A stretch of 18,644 nt of DNA from Saprospiraceae bacterium (lineage in GTDB: Bacteria > Bacteroidota > Bacteroidia > Bacteroidales > JAIPBB01), in the NCBI GenBank assembly GCA_021739805.1, contig JAIPBB010000073.1, positions 1 to 18,644 on the forward strand, read 5' to 3'. Below the pieces are notes generated by a model that made no database searches, was not told the DNA's origin, and saw nothing but the letters and a program-made list of their open reading frames with translations. The translations under genes and the position numbers were made by a program. Shown here piece by piece: positions 1-7,365 of this stretch (its first letter is position 1; each line of letters opens with the position of its first letter).

Positions 1-328
1 TATAGAATAATTTTGATAATCCTGTCCAGTCATAAGCTGAAGTGAGGTATCTTCTAAGCGACATCATTAATTCACCCGGGTTTGCATCGCGTGGACATGA
101 TTCAGTACAATCGCCACAATAATAGCAAAGCCATGGGGAAACATTAGCAACAAGGCTATCTTTCAGCCCCATTTGTGCCTGTCGGATTACTGTTCTTGGA
201 AATAGCGATCCATCTTCGGTGAGAGGACAAGTGGCTGTGCAGTTTCCGCAATGAAAACATTCGTTCCAGTCCTTAACACCATATTGTAACAGGTCTTGTT
301 TTAAATTAGGATTTACTCTTTGGCTCAT
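1..328 (-). CDS. HdrC/QmoC-like 4Fe-4S protein, N-terminal part (cut by window edge)
   Basis: The reading frame starts at the ATG at 326-328 on the minus strand and runs off the left edge, leaving 109 residues. Two CxxCxxCxxxCP motifs (C24, C27, C30, C34 and C68, C71, C74, C78) should each bind a [4Fe-4S] cluster. This dicluster pattern is that of HdrC and of the N-terminal domain of QmoC. The last visible residues, RYLTSAYDWTGLSKLFY, resemble the linker that precedes the membrane cytochrome-like domain of QmoC-type proteins, but that domain would lie outside the window. The start overlaps the hdrA stop as ATGA (325-328), so the two genes are probably translationally coupled and their products probably act in one electron-transfer complex. 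A GGAGG at the end of hdrA lies just upstream of the start. The choice between soluble HdrC and membrane-fused QmoC cannot be made from this fragment. Confidence 0.85.
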   Translation of the reverse strand, partial: MSQRVNPNLKQDLLQYGVKDWNECFHCGNCTATCPLTEDGSLFPRTVIRQAQMGLKDSLVANVSPWLCYYCGDCTESCPRDANPGELMMSLRRYLTSAYDWTGLSKLFY

Positions 329-2148
329 ACTTTTTCCTCCATAATTGTTGAAAGTTCTTTAGCTCTGGATTCTATATATTCAAGTGAAAGATCCTTGATG
401 CTTTTATTGATTTTTCCGTTAAGAATACTCTGAATAACACGTGAAGCTGCTGCCGAAGCTTGTGCAACTGTGTCGGGAATATCTTTAGGTCCCTGGCAAA
501 CTCCGGCTATGCTGATTCCTCCTGTGAAAGTATTAACAGGATCACTAATATAGTTGGATTCGTTCATCCATCCATCCTGGTCAACTGTTAATCCTAACAT
601 CTTAGCTAAATCAATGGAATCTTTAGTGGCTTCAAGACCAACCGCAAGAATAACCATATCGAAATTTTCTTCGATGATTTTAGCACCTTCGATATCTTCA
701 CTTCTTAACCTTAGCTGTTCGCCACATTGCTCAACAGTTGCTGTTCTGCCACGGATGATATTTATTCCTTCATTGTTTATTCTTTCATAGAATTCTTCAT
801 ATCCTTTTCCAAAAGCACGCATATCAATGTAAAATTCAGAAACTTCTGCTTTGGGAAGTTTTTCTTTTACAAGATGAGCAAGTTTTAATGAATACATGCA
901 GCATACTTTTGAGCAGTATTTGTTATGGTTTTCATCCCTGCTTCCAACACAGTGAATAACTGCAACTTTATTTGGGATTTCTCCTTGTCCATTTTGAAAT
1001 ATCCAATTGCCTTTTTTGTCCTGTGTTCGGGATATTATATTTCCTTCGGTTGGACCTGCGGCATTTATTAATCTTTCTAGTTCAAGTGAGGTAAGTACAT
1101 TCGGGAATTTACCATATCCAAACTGGTCGGCTTTTTTAGCATCAAAAGTTTTGAAGCCGGTTGCAACAATAATATTACCGACATTAATTTCAACTTCTTC
1201 ATCTTTACAGTTATAATCGATACAATTTGGAACAGGACAAACTTTCTGACAAACTCCACATTTTCCATCTTCCTGAATATAGCGGCAGTGTTCGGCATCA
1301 AGAATATACTTGTTTGGAACTGCCTGCGGAAATGGAATGTAGATTGCTTTTCTTAAGCTTGTTTCCGAGTCAAATTCACTTGGAACTTTCACAGGGCATT
1401 TTTCAGCACAAGTTCCACAACCAATACATGTTGCAACATCAACAAATTTGGCTTTTTTAAGAACTTTAACTTTGTAGTCCCCGGGAACTCCTTCAACTGA
1501 CCTGATTTCGGAATAAGTCATTAATTCAATGTTTGGGTGTTGCCCTACATCAACCATTTTTGGTGTAAGAATACAAGCCGCACAGTCGAGTGTCGGGAAT
1601 GTTTTATCAAACATCGCCATATGACCACCGATAGTTCCTGATTTTTCAACTAGAAATACTTTTTGATTTCCGCCTGCAATTTCTAACGAAGCCTGAATAC
1701 CAGCAATACCGCCACCAATGACGAGAGTATTTGGATTTACATCAGCAATATCAGGTTTTGCTGCTTCTTCAAAAGCTACACCGTAAACTGCACAGGCAAC
1801 AATTGCTTTTGCTCTGTCAGTATCGGATTTTTTCAATGCTCCGTGTTCCTTGAAACTTGCCAATATGACATTGTTCGGCTTTCCACCGGCTTTCACTAAA
1901 GCCTTTGTGAAAAAAGGCTTATACATTCCTGCTTCATCGCCTGCAATTATAATCCTCGAGAGATTATTCTCCTTAATCTGTTTGACAATAAAGTCAGGAT
2001 TTGTTAGTGATATTCCGGCTGACTGCCAGGTAACACGGACGTTTGGAATTTTCTTAGCATAATTTTCTACATCTTTATTATCAACGACATCAGTGTGCCC
2101 ATTTGATAATTTGCAGAAGTAGATTGCTGTTAAATTGTTTTCTGCCAT
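325..2148 (-). CDS. hdrA: HdrA-like FAD/iron-sulfur subunit (heterodisulfide reductase/Qmo family)
   Basis: This 607-residue protein is an HdrA-family flavoprotein that moves electrons between iron-sulfur partners through FAD. Visible parts are an N-terminal domain (about 1-125), an FAD-binding GGGIAG at 145-150, the family motif TLDCAACILTPKM with C189 and C192, an inserted ferredoxin domain with C241, C244, C247, C251 and C288, C297, C300, C304, a CVGSRD...YCSKVCCM motif (C390, C402, C406, C407), and a C-terminal FAD segment near 543-570. Compared with methanogen HdrA, the N-terminal domain keeps the fold pattern but has lost most cysteines, C12 being the only one before C118, and the C-terminal ferredoxin extension is absent. 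It overlaps the HdrC/QmoC-like gene by 4 bp and is divergent from the hyp genes. The real partners are unknown; methanogen heterodisulfide is not implied. The symbol denotes the family only. Confidence 0.88.
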   Translation of the reverse strand: MAENNLTAIYFCKLSNGHTDVVDNKDVENYAKKIPNVRVTWQSAGISLTNPDFIVKQIKENNLSRIIIAGDEAGMYKPFFTKALVKAGGKPNNVILASFKEHGALKKSDTDRAKAIVACAVYGVAFEEAAKPDIADVNPNTLVIGGGIAGIQASLEIAGGNQKVFLVEKSGTIGGHMAMFDKTFPTLDCAACILTPKMVDVGQHPNIELMTYSEIRSVEGVPGDYKVKVLKKAKFVDVATCIGCGTCAEKCPVKVPSEFDSETSLRKAIYIPFPQAVPNKYILDAEHCRYIQEDGKCGVCQKVCPVPNCIDYNCKDEEVEINVGNIIVATGFKTFDAKKADQFGYGKFPNVLTSLELERLINAAGPTEGNIISRTQDKKGNWIFQNGQGEIPNKVAVIHCVGSRDENHNKYCSKVCCMYSLKLAHLVKEKLPKAEVSEFYIDMRAFGKGYEEFYERINNEGINIIRGRTATVEQCGEQLRLRSEDIEGAKIIEENFDMVILAVGLEATKDSIDLAKMLGLTVDQDGWMNESNYISDPVNTFTGGISIAGVCQGPKDIPDTVAQASAAASRVIQSILNGKINKSIKDLSLEYIESRAKELSTIMEEKV

Positions 2149-2520
2149 AAGAACGTCCTTTATCTATTAATTAATTATATATTTGTTAGTATTCAATATT
2201 TATCAATAATCTAAAAATCAGCATAAACTGTATCATTACACAATAATCTTTCTGTATATAATACTTGTTATTAATAACTATGAAAATTAAAAGTAAGAAT
2301 CAGACCTAACAATGACGATTGTCAGATTTTCTTATGACTTATATCATGTTTTATATGTAGGTCTGACATTAAGCAAAGGGACATGATGATAATAAAAATT
2401 ATATTTGATTTATTCATAAATTCTTACAATTTTTGTTAATTCACACTACCATAAAGGATTTTTTATAATTTTAACCTTTTTCTTACATAAATTAAAATAA
2501 AGAAATACCAGGCAAGAGGG
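2149..2520. other. Divergent intergenic region between hdrA and hypF
   Basis: These 372 bp contain no gene and must hold the promoters of both the Hdr-like operon and the hyp operon. The sequence is very AT-rich. Two TATATTTG strings on the plus strand (2178-2185 and 2400-2407) fit the Bacteroidota -7 consensus TAnnTTTG, but neither has a convincing -33 TTTG at the right distance. No sigma-54 -24/-12 site (TGGC-N8-TTGC) was seen near hypF. An inverted repeat at 2300-2366 is listed separately. Unlike most other gaps in this window, there are no short tandem repeats here. Confidence 0.5.
2300..2366. repeat. Inverted repeat TCAGACCTA / TAGGTCTGA in the hdrA-hypF promoter region
   Basis: TCAGACCTA at 2300-2308 is perfectly matched by TAGGTCTGA at 2358-2366, with 49 bp between the arms. 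Inside the interval lies a smaller dyad, TGAC-GATT-GTCA (2313-2324). Its place in the middle of a divergent promoter region fits an operator shared by the two transcripts, but it could equally be a degenerate palindromic element. No regulator gene is visible nearby. Confidence 0.4.
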
Positions 2521-4803
2521 ATGCATGATTTAATTAATAATGGAAATATTGAATGTAGAATAATTGAAGTGCATGGACTCGTCCAGGGAGTTGGGTTCAG
2601 ACCTTTCATTTATAGAATTGCTACAAGATTTAATCTATTCGGATGGGTTGAAAACCGCACAGATTGTGTAAAAATTAAAGTTCAAGGTGATAGTTTGGAT
2701 ATTGAAAATTTTATTCAAGCTATTACAAATGAAGCACCTGTTGCATCAAACATCCGTAAAATAAGTTCAGTAAATGCGAATATTGAACGTTTCAGTAATT
2801 TTTGTATTGTGAAGAGTAATGATAATACAAAAAACGTAACAGAAATCAGCCCCGATATTGCAGTTTGTTCTGATTGTTTGGATGATATGAAATCTCAAAA
2901 TCACAGAATTAATTATCCATTTATTAATTGCACTAATTGTGGTCCAAGATTTTCAATTATAAAGGATTTGCCTTACGATAGAGAAAAAACTACTATGAAC
3001 AAATTTCCTATGTGTGAGGTTTGTAAAGGTGAATATGAAGATATACTCAACAGAAGATTTCATGCTCAACCTGTAGCATGCTGTCATTGTGGCCCACAGT
3101 ATTCTTTAATTATAAATGATAAAATTATTGATGATTTAGATGAGATTCTGGTTAATACTTCTGATTTAATTTCAAATGGTAAAATTGTTGGTATTAAAGG
3201 GGTTGGTGGTTTTTTCATTGCTTGTGATGCGCAGAATGAAGAAACAGTTTTAAAATTAAGAGAACTAAAAAACAGGGAAGCTAAACCATTTGCTGTAATG
3301 TTTCGGGATATTGAAAGCGTAAAGGAATATGCATTAACAAACGAAATTTCTGAAAAATCTTTGAGGTCATGGCAACGCCCGATTGTATTATTGGAGCAAA
3401 AGAAAGTGCTTGCTCTAAGTGTAAATAAAGATCTAAATTCAATCGGTATTATGCTGCCATATATGCCGATTCACTATTTGATTTTTGAGAGACTTTCAAT
3501 TCCTGCAATAGTATTAACAAGTGGGAATTTTGCTGATGAACCAATAATCATTGATAATGAAATTGCTGAACAAAAACTTCTTAAAATTTGTGATGCATTA
3601 TTGACTTACAACAGAGATATTTTCAACAGAACTGATGATTCAGTCGTGATGGAAGTGAATGGAGTTGAGAGAGTAAGTCGCCGTTCAAGAGGATATGCTC
3701 CCTCTCCTATTCAATTATTTCATAATGTTGATGGAATATTAGCTGCCGGTGCTGAAATGAAAAATAGTTTTTGTATTGGGAAATCATGTCAGGCAATTAT
3801 GAGCCAGCATATTGGTGAATTAAATAATATTGAAACTTACAGTTTTTATAAAGAAACAATCGAAAGGTTTAAATCACTTTTCAGAGTTCAACCTGAAATT
3901 ATTGTTCACGATTTACATCCTGATTATCTTTCAACAAAATATGCAAATGAATCTAACTTGAAAAAAGTTGCTGTTCAGCATCATCATGCTCACATTGCAT
4001 CTTGTATGGCTGAACACAATCTTAATGAAACCGTTATTGGAGTTAGTTTTGACGGTACAGGATTAGGAACTGATGGAAATATTTGGGGCAGTGAATTCCT
4101 GCTTGCTGATTTAAACAATTTCACCAGATTTACACATTTCGATTATATTCCAATGCCGGGTGGTGATAAAGCTGCAAAAGAACCCTGGCGAATGGCAGTG
4201 TCTTATTTATATAAGGTGTTTGGAAATGATTTTGTAAATTTGGATTTAGCTTTTTTGAAAAATATTAAAACTGATAATATTGAACTTATTACTCAGGCAA
4301 TTGATAAAAAAATTAATTGTCCTTTGACATCCAGTTCGGGAAGATTATTTGATGCGATTGCAGCTATAATAAATTTATGCACAGTTTCAACTTTTGAAGC
4401 AGAAGCACCAATCCGACTGGAATCAATTATTGATAAAAGTTGTAAAGAGTATTACAATTATGATAGAAATGATACTATTTCTTTTGCATCAACGATAAAA
4501 GAAATTGTACAGGATATTAAAAATGGAATGGATAATTCCATAATTTCGGCAAAGTTTCATAATACTGTAATTGATATTGTTCGAGATGTTGTTATTGAAA
4601 TGAGATTGAAATATTATAATAATAATGTAGTTCTTTCAGGGGGAACTTTTCAAAATAAGTATCTTTTAGGAAGATTGGAAAAGGTTTTGACTAAGAATGG
4701 ATTTAATGTTTATACCCATAGCAAAGTGCCTACTAACGATGGTGGAATTGCTTTGGGACAATTAGTAATAGCAGCTAAAAGAAGGGAATTAAAATGTGTT
4801 TAA
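2521..4803 (+). CDS. hypF: Carbamoyltransferase HypF
   Basis: HypF uses carbamoyl phosphate and ATP to carbamoylate the C-terminal cysteine of HypE, the first step in making the CN ligands of [NiFe]-hydrogenase. At 760 residues it has the usual length and all four parts: an acylphosphatase domain (VQGVGFRPFIYRIA with R27, and N45), two zinc fingers (C116/C119 with C137/C140, and C165/C168 with C187/C190), a YrdC-like domain (about 200-390, including the KxRxxxKPFAVM-type segment at 245-260), and a Kae1-like domain with the metal-binding HHHAH at 487-491. The start at 2521 places the acylphosphatase motif at the expected distance. The end overlaps hypC by 10 bp, so the two are co-translated. 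It is the first gene of the hyp cluster. Confidence 0.97.
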   Translation: MHDLINNGNIECRIIEVHGLVQGVGFRPFIYRIATRFNLFGWVENRTDCVKIKVQGDSLDIENFIQAITNEAPVASNIRKISSVNANIERFSNFCIVKSNDNTKNVTEISPDIAVCSDCLDDMKSQNHRINYPFINCTNCGPRFSIIKDLPYDREKTTMNKFPMCEVCKGEYEDILNRRFHAQPVACCHCGPQYSLIINDKIIDDLDEILVNTSDLISNGKIVGIKGVGGFFIACDAQNEETVLKLRELKNREAKPFAVMFRDIESVKEYALTNEISEKSLRSWQRPIVLLEQKKVLALSVNKDLNSIGIMLPYMPIHYLIFERLSIPAIVLTSGNFADEPIIIDNEIAEQKLLKICDALLTYNRDIFNRTDDSVVMEVNGVERVSRRSRGYAPSPIQLFHNVDGILAAGAEMKNSFCIGKSCQAIMSQHIGELNNIETYSFYKETIERFKSLFRVQPEIIVHDLHPDYLSTKYANESNLKKVAVQHHHAHIASCMAEHNLNETVIGVSFDGTGLGTDGNIWGSEFLLADLNNFTRFTHFDYIPMPGGDKAAKEPWRMAVSYLYKVFGNDFVNLDLAFLKNIKTDNIELITQAIDKKINCPLTSSSGRLFDAIAAIINLCTVSTFEAEAPIRLESIIDKSCKEYYNYDRNDTISFASTIKEIVQDIKNGMDNSIISAKFHNTVIDIVRDVVIEMRLKYYNNNVVLSGGTFQNKYLLGRLEKVLTKNGFNVYTHSKVPTNDGGIALGQLVIAAKRRELKCV

Positions 4804-5039
4804 GTATTCCGGCAGAAATTATTTCTATTGATGGAAATATGGCTAAAGTTTCGATAGGTGGAGCAATTTATAATGCAGGGCTTCAATTTTTGGAAGATGC
4901 AAAAGTTGGCGAATTTGTATTACTACATTCAGGTTACGCAATTCAAAGGTTGAGTTTGGAAGAAGTTGAAGAAACAAAAAAGCTATTGCAGGAATTGATA
5001 GATGCGAGTGATGAGATGGAGAAGGCCGGTAATCAGTAA
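4794..5039 (+). CDS. hypC: Hydrogenase maturation chaperone HypC
   Basis: HypC is a small chaperone that with HypD carries the Fe(CN)2CO unit and delivers it to the hydrogenase large-subunit precursor. The 81-residue protein begins MCLSIPAEI, giving the essential Cys2 after removal of Met1, and has the OB-fold pattern and the VLLHSGYAIQRL segment typical of the family. Its start lies inside the end of hypF. The C-terminal residues and stop are odd: the last codon and stop (CAG TAA) form part of the first unit of the heptamer array that begins at 5034, so the natural gene end may have been rewritten by the repeat. Confidence 0.96.
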   Translation: MCLSIPAEIISIDGNMAKVSIGGAIYNAGLQFLEDAKVGEFVLLHSGYAIQRLSLEEVEETKKLLQELIDASDEMEKAGNQ

Positions 5040-5089
5040 TCGGTGTTCAGTATTTTGAGAAGGCAAAAGTAAAAAGGCAAAAGGCAAAA
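5034..5089 (+). repeat. Heptamer array starting on the hypC stop codon
   Basis: Eight 7-bp units follow each other without a phase break: CAGTAAT, CGGTGTT, CAGTATT, TTGAGAA, GGCAAAA, GTAAAAA, GGCAAAA, GGCAAAA. The first unit contains the last codon and stop of hypC. The first three units (5034-5054) are identical to the 21 bp directly after the bcp stop codon (12670-12690). The stretch then decays into purine-rich DNA up to the palindromic element at 5136. Confidence 0.75.
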
Positions 5090-5135
5090 GAAGGGGAGAA
5101 TGGTCAAGGGGGAGAGCATGAGAAACAATTCAAAG

Positions 5136-5226
5136 CGTCATTGCGAAGGAGGAACGACTGAAGCAATCCCTTAAATAAGTGCGGTGAAGATTATTAACAG
5201 ATTGCTTCGCTTCGCTCGCAATGACG
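5136..5226. repeat. Palindromic interspersed element with CGTCATTGCGA ends
   Basis: This 91-bp element starts with CGTCATTGCGA (5136-5146) and ends with its inverse, TCGCAATGACG (5216-5226). The arms also share GAAGCAATC / GATTGCTTC further in, so a transcript could fold into a long imperfect hairpin. Elements with these ends are familiar as dispersed intergenic repeats in many bacterial genomes, including Bacteroidota. It encodes nothing and lies in the hypC-hypD gap, flanked on both sides by heptamer arrays. Confidence 0.75.
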
Positions 5227-5256
5227 AATGCTTTGAGCAATTGATTAAAAAACCAT

Positions 5257-5355
5257 GAGAAACAAGTAACGAGCAACAAGAAACGAGAAACGAGCAACGA
5301 GTAACGAGTAACGAGAAACGAGAAACCAGAAACCAGTAACAAGAAACGAGAAAAA
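5257..5355 (+). repeat. NAGNAAC heptamer array abutting the hypD start codon
   Basis: Fourteen units follow the pattern NAGNAAC (GAGAAAC, AAGTAAC, GAGCAAC, CAGAAAC and the like) in unbroken 7-bp phase from 5257. The last, GAGAAA, leads through two or three A residues straight into the GTG start of hypD at 5356. The array therefore forms the whole immediate leader of hypD. A closely related array abuts the start of dnaE2 (13049-13096). Confidence 0.8.
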
Positions 5356-6435
5356 GTGAAATTCATAGACGAATATAGAGACAAAGAAATTGTTGAGAAG
5401 CTTGTTCAGCAAATTAAGTCTATTTCAAAAAAGGAAATTTCTTTAATGGAAGTTTGTGGTGGTCACACTATGTCAATTCGGAAATTTGGAATCCCTTCTC
5501 TTTTACCAAAAAATATAAAATTACTGTCAGGTCCGGGTTGTCCTGTTTGTGTTACTGATAAGAAATTTATAGACCATGCTGTAGCTTTGAGTAGAGTCGA
5601 AAATGTGATAATTACAACTTTCGGTGACTTAATTCGGGTTCCGGGTTCAACTTCTTCACTTGAAAAAGAAAAAGCCAATGGAAATGATATTAGAATAGTA
5701 TTGTCATCTTTAGATGCTTTGGAAATTGCAAAACAAAACCCAAACAGCAAAATAGTTTTCTTAGGAATTGGATTTGAAACAACTGCCCCAACATCTGCAG
5801 CAACAATTCTTGAAGCTGAAAAGCAAGGAGTAAAAAACTTCTTTGTTCTTAGTTCTCACAAAATTATGCCACCGGCAATGTCGGCTTTGATTGATGAAGG
5901 AGTTAAAATTGATGGTTATATTTGCCCCGGACACGTTACAACGATTACAGGAACTGATATTTATAATGATATTCCAAAGTTGTACAAATTAGGATGTGTA
6001 GTCGCTGGTTTTGAACCAACAGATATTCTACAAGCAATTTTAATGTTAGTTAAGCAAATTGAATCTAATACTCCAAAGGTTGAAATAGCTTATAAAAGAG
6101 CTGTAAAGAAAGAAGGAAATCCTACTGCCAAAAAAATCATGAATGATGTTTTTGAAACAAAAGATGATTGGTGGAGAGGCTTGGGAGTTCTTGCAAATAG
6201 TGGTTTGGCAATAAAAGAAAAATATAAATCATTCGATGCTTCAAAAGCAATTAAAGTTGAAATTGAAAAAACAATTGAGATAAAAGGCTGTATTTGTGGC
6301 GAAATATTAAAAGGACTTAAAACTCCAAAGGATTGTAAATTATATTCAAAAGTTTGTACACCTGTAAATCCAATTGGGGCATGTATGGTTTCAAGTGAGG
6401 GAGCTTGTCATGCATTTTATAAGTACAAGTTATAG
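5356..6435 (+). CDS. hypD: Hydrogenase maturation iron-sulfur protein HypD
   Basis: HypD is the [4Fe-4S] redox scaffold on which the Fe(CN)2CO group is built together with HypC. The 359-residue product shows the family signatures: MEVCGGHTMSIRKFGI (C34), SGPGCPVCVT (C62, C65), the ICPGHV segment (C180), and the C-terminal cysteine-rich block (C312, C314, C327, C334, C343, C351) that includes the cluster ligands. The start is a GTG at 5356; it is chosen because the family N-terminus reads M-K-F/Y-I-D-E-Y/F-R and nothing upstream but repeat is in frame. There is no normal ribosome binding site: the purine-rich heptamer array lies directly before the start codon. The gene seems intact despite the 316-bp gap that separates it from hypC. 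Confidence 0.95.
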   Translation: MKFIDEYRDKEIVEKLVQQIKSISKKEISLMEVCGGHTMSIRKFGIPSLLPKNIKLLSGPGCPVCVTDKKFIDHAVALSRVENVIITTFGDLIRVPGSTSSLEKEKANGNDIRIVLSSLDALEIAKQNPNSKIVFLGIGFETTAPTSAATILEAEKQGVKNFFVLSSHKIMPPAMSALIDEGVKIDGYICPGHVTTITGTDIYNDIPKLYKLGCVVAGFEPTDILQAILMLVKQIESNTPKVEIAYKRAVKKEGNPTAKKIMNDVFETKDDWWRGLGVLANSGLAIKEKYKSFDASKAIKVEIEKTIEIKGCICGEILKGLKTPKDCKLYSKVCTPVNPIGACMVSSEGACHAFYKYKL

Positions 6436-6447
6436 GCAATATGTGAA

Positions 6448-7314
6448 ATGAGGGTATTATACATTATATTAGTCTTTATAAGTGCGTTAGGGATTGTTGA
6501 GTCGGCAATAAATCTTTATCAGGAAGAAATCGATTATGAAAATCGATGTATATATTATATGGATAGAGGCGAGTTCACAATGGCAGAAGAAGATTTAGTT
6601 AAAATAAAGAATAAAGGAACTAACGATGTTTTAAATTATAATAATTGGGGAATATTATATTATAAACTTGGTAAGTTTGAAAAATCTATTCACTATTATA
6701 ATAAATCTATCACATTAGATGACTCATATGACATAGCATATTATAATAGAGGAATATCTAAAGAAGAACTAAAGGATTATAAAGGTGCTATAAATGATTA
6801 CAACATTGCTATCGAGTTAAATAATAAGTACGCAAATGCCTATAATAATCGTGGTTATTCTTTAATGCAATTAGGTCTGTATGATGAAGCATTACTTGAT
6901 TTTCTAAAAGCGTATGAATTGGATTCATTTCATCGTGCAATTGGAAATATAATATCTGTTTATGAAGTTAAGAATGATTGTGAGAAAATAATTAAATATT
7001 GTGAATATTATAATGAGCAATTTACACCCAGAAAAATTGCATATTATACAATGGCTAAATGTAAGGAAAAACTTGGGGATACAATAGGTGCAAAAAATGA
7101 TTATAAATTGATGAAACAAACTATAGATCAGCCAAATTCTGAAGAAGTAATAGCGAAATTAGATAATATTGAAAACGAAAAAAGTTTTATCATTAAAACA
7201 ATAAATTACAATTACTTAATAATGGGAATCTTGTCAATTCTATTATTTCTATTTTGTTTACTTAAACTAACAAAGCTCAAAGCGAAAAAAAATCGTTTAA
7301 AACACATTTATTAA
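6448..7314 (+). CDS. Membrane-anchored TPR protein inside the hyp cluster
   Basis: This 288-residue protein is not a known hydrogenase maturation factor. It has a hydrophobic N-terminus (about 2-20, a signal anchor or signal peptide), four or more tetratricopeptide repeats between about 55 and 230 (YNNWGILYYKLGKFEKSIHYYNKSI, YYNRGISKEELKDYKGAINDYNIAI, YNNRGYSLMQLGLYDEALLDFLKAY by their first residues), then a hydrophobic segment near 252-270 and a strongly basic tail, suggesting the TPR part is outside the cytoplasm and the tail inside. It starts 12 bp after hypD and ends 51 bp before hypE, so it is almost certainly co-transcribed with them. TPR domains bind proteins; a role in hydrogenase assembly or targeting is only a guess from position. 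It may simply be an inserted gene. Confidence 0.8.
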   Translation: MRVLYIILVFISALGIVESAINLYQEEIDYENRCIYYMDRGEFTMAEEDLVKIKNKGTNDVLNYNNWGILYYKLGKFEKSIHYYNKSITLDDSYDIAYYNRGISKEELKDYKGAINDYNIAIELNNKYANAYNNRGYSLMQLGLYDEALLDFLKAYELDSFHRAIGNIISVYEVKNDCEKIIKYCEYYNEQFTPRKIAYYTMAKCKEKLGDTIGAKNDYKLMKQTIDQPNSEEVIAKLDNIENEKSFIIKTINYNYLIMGILSILLFLFCLLKLTKLKAKKNRLKHIY

Positions 7315-7365
7315 AATCGAGTATTTAAAAGTCTAATTTTGAAATTATCAGTAAATAAAAAATTA

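Noticed and set aside
7339..7365. TTG start for hypE, nine codons upstream
   Set aside because: The ATG at 7366 gives the N-terminus usual for HypE; the upstream extension MKLSVNKKL has no family support.
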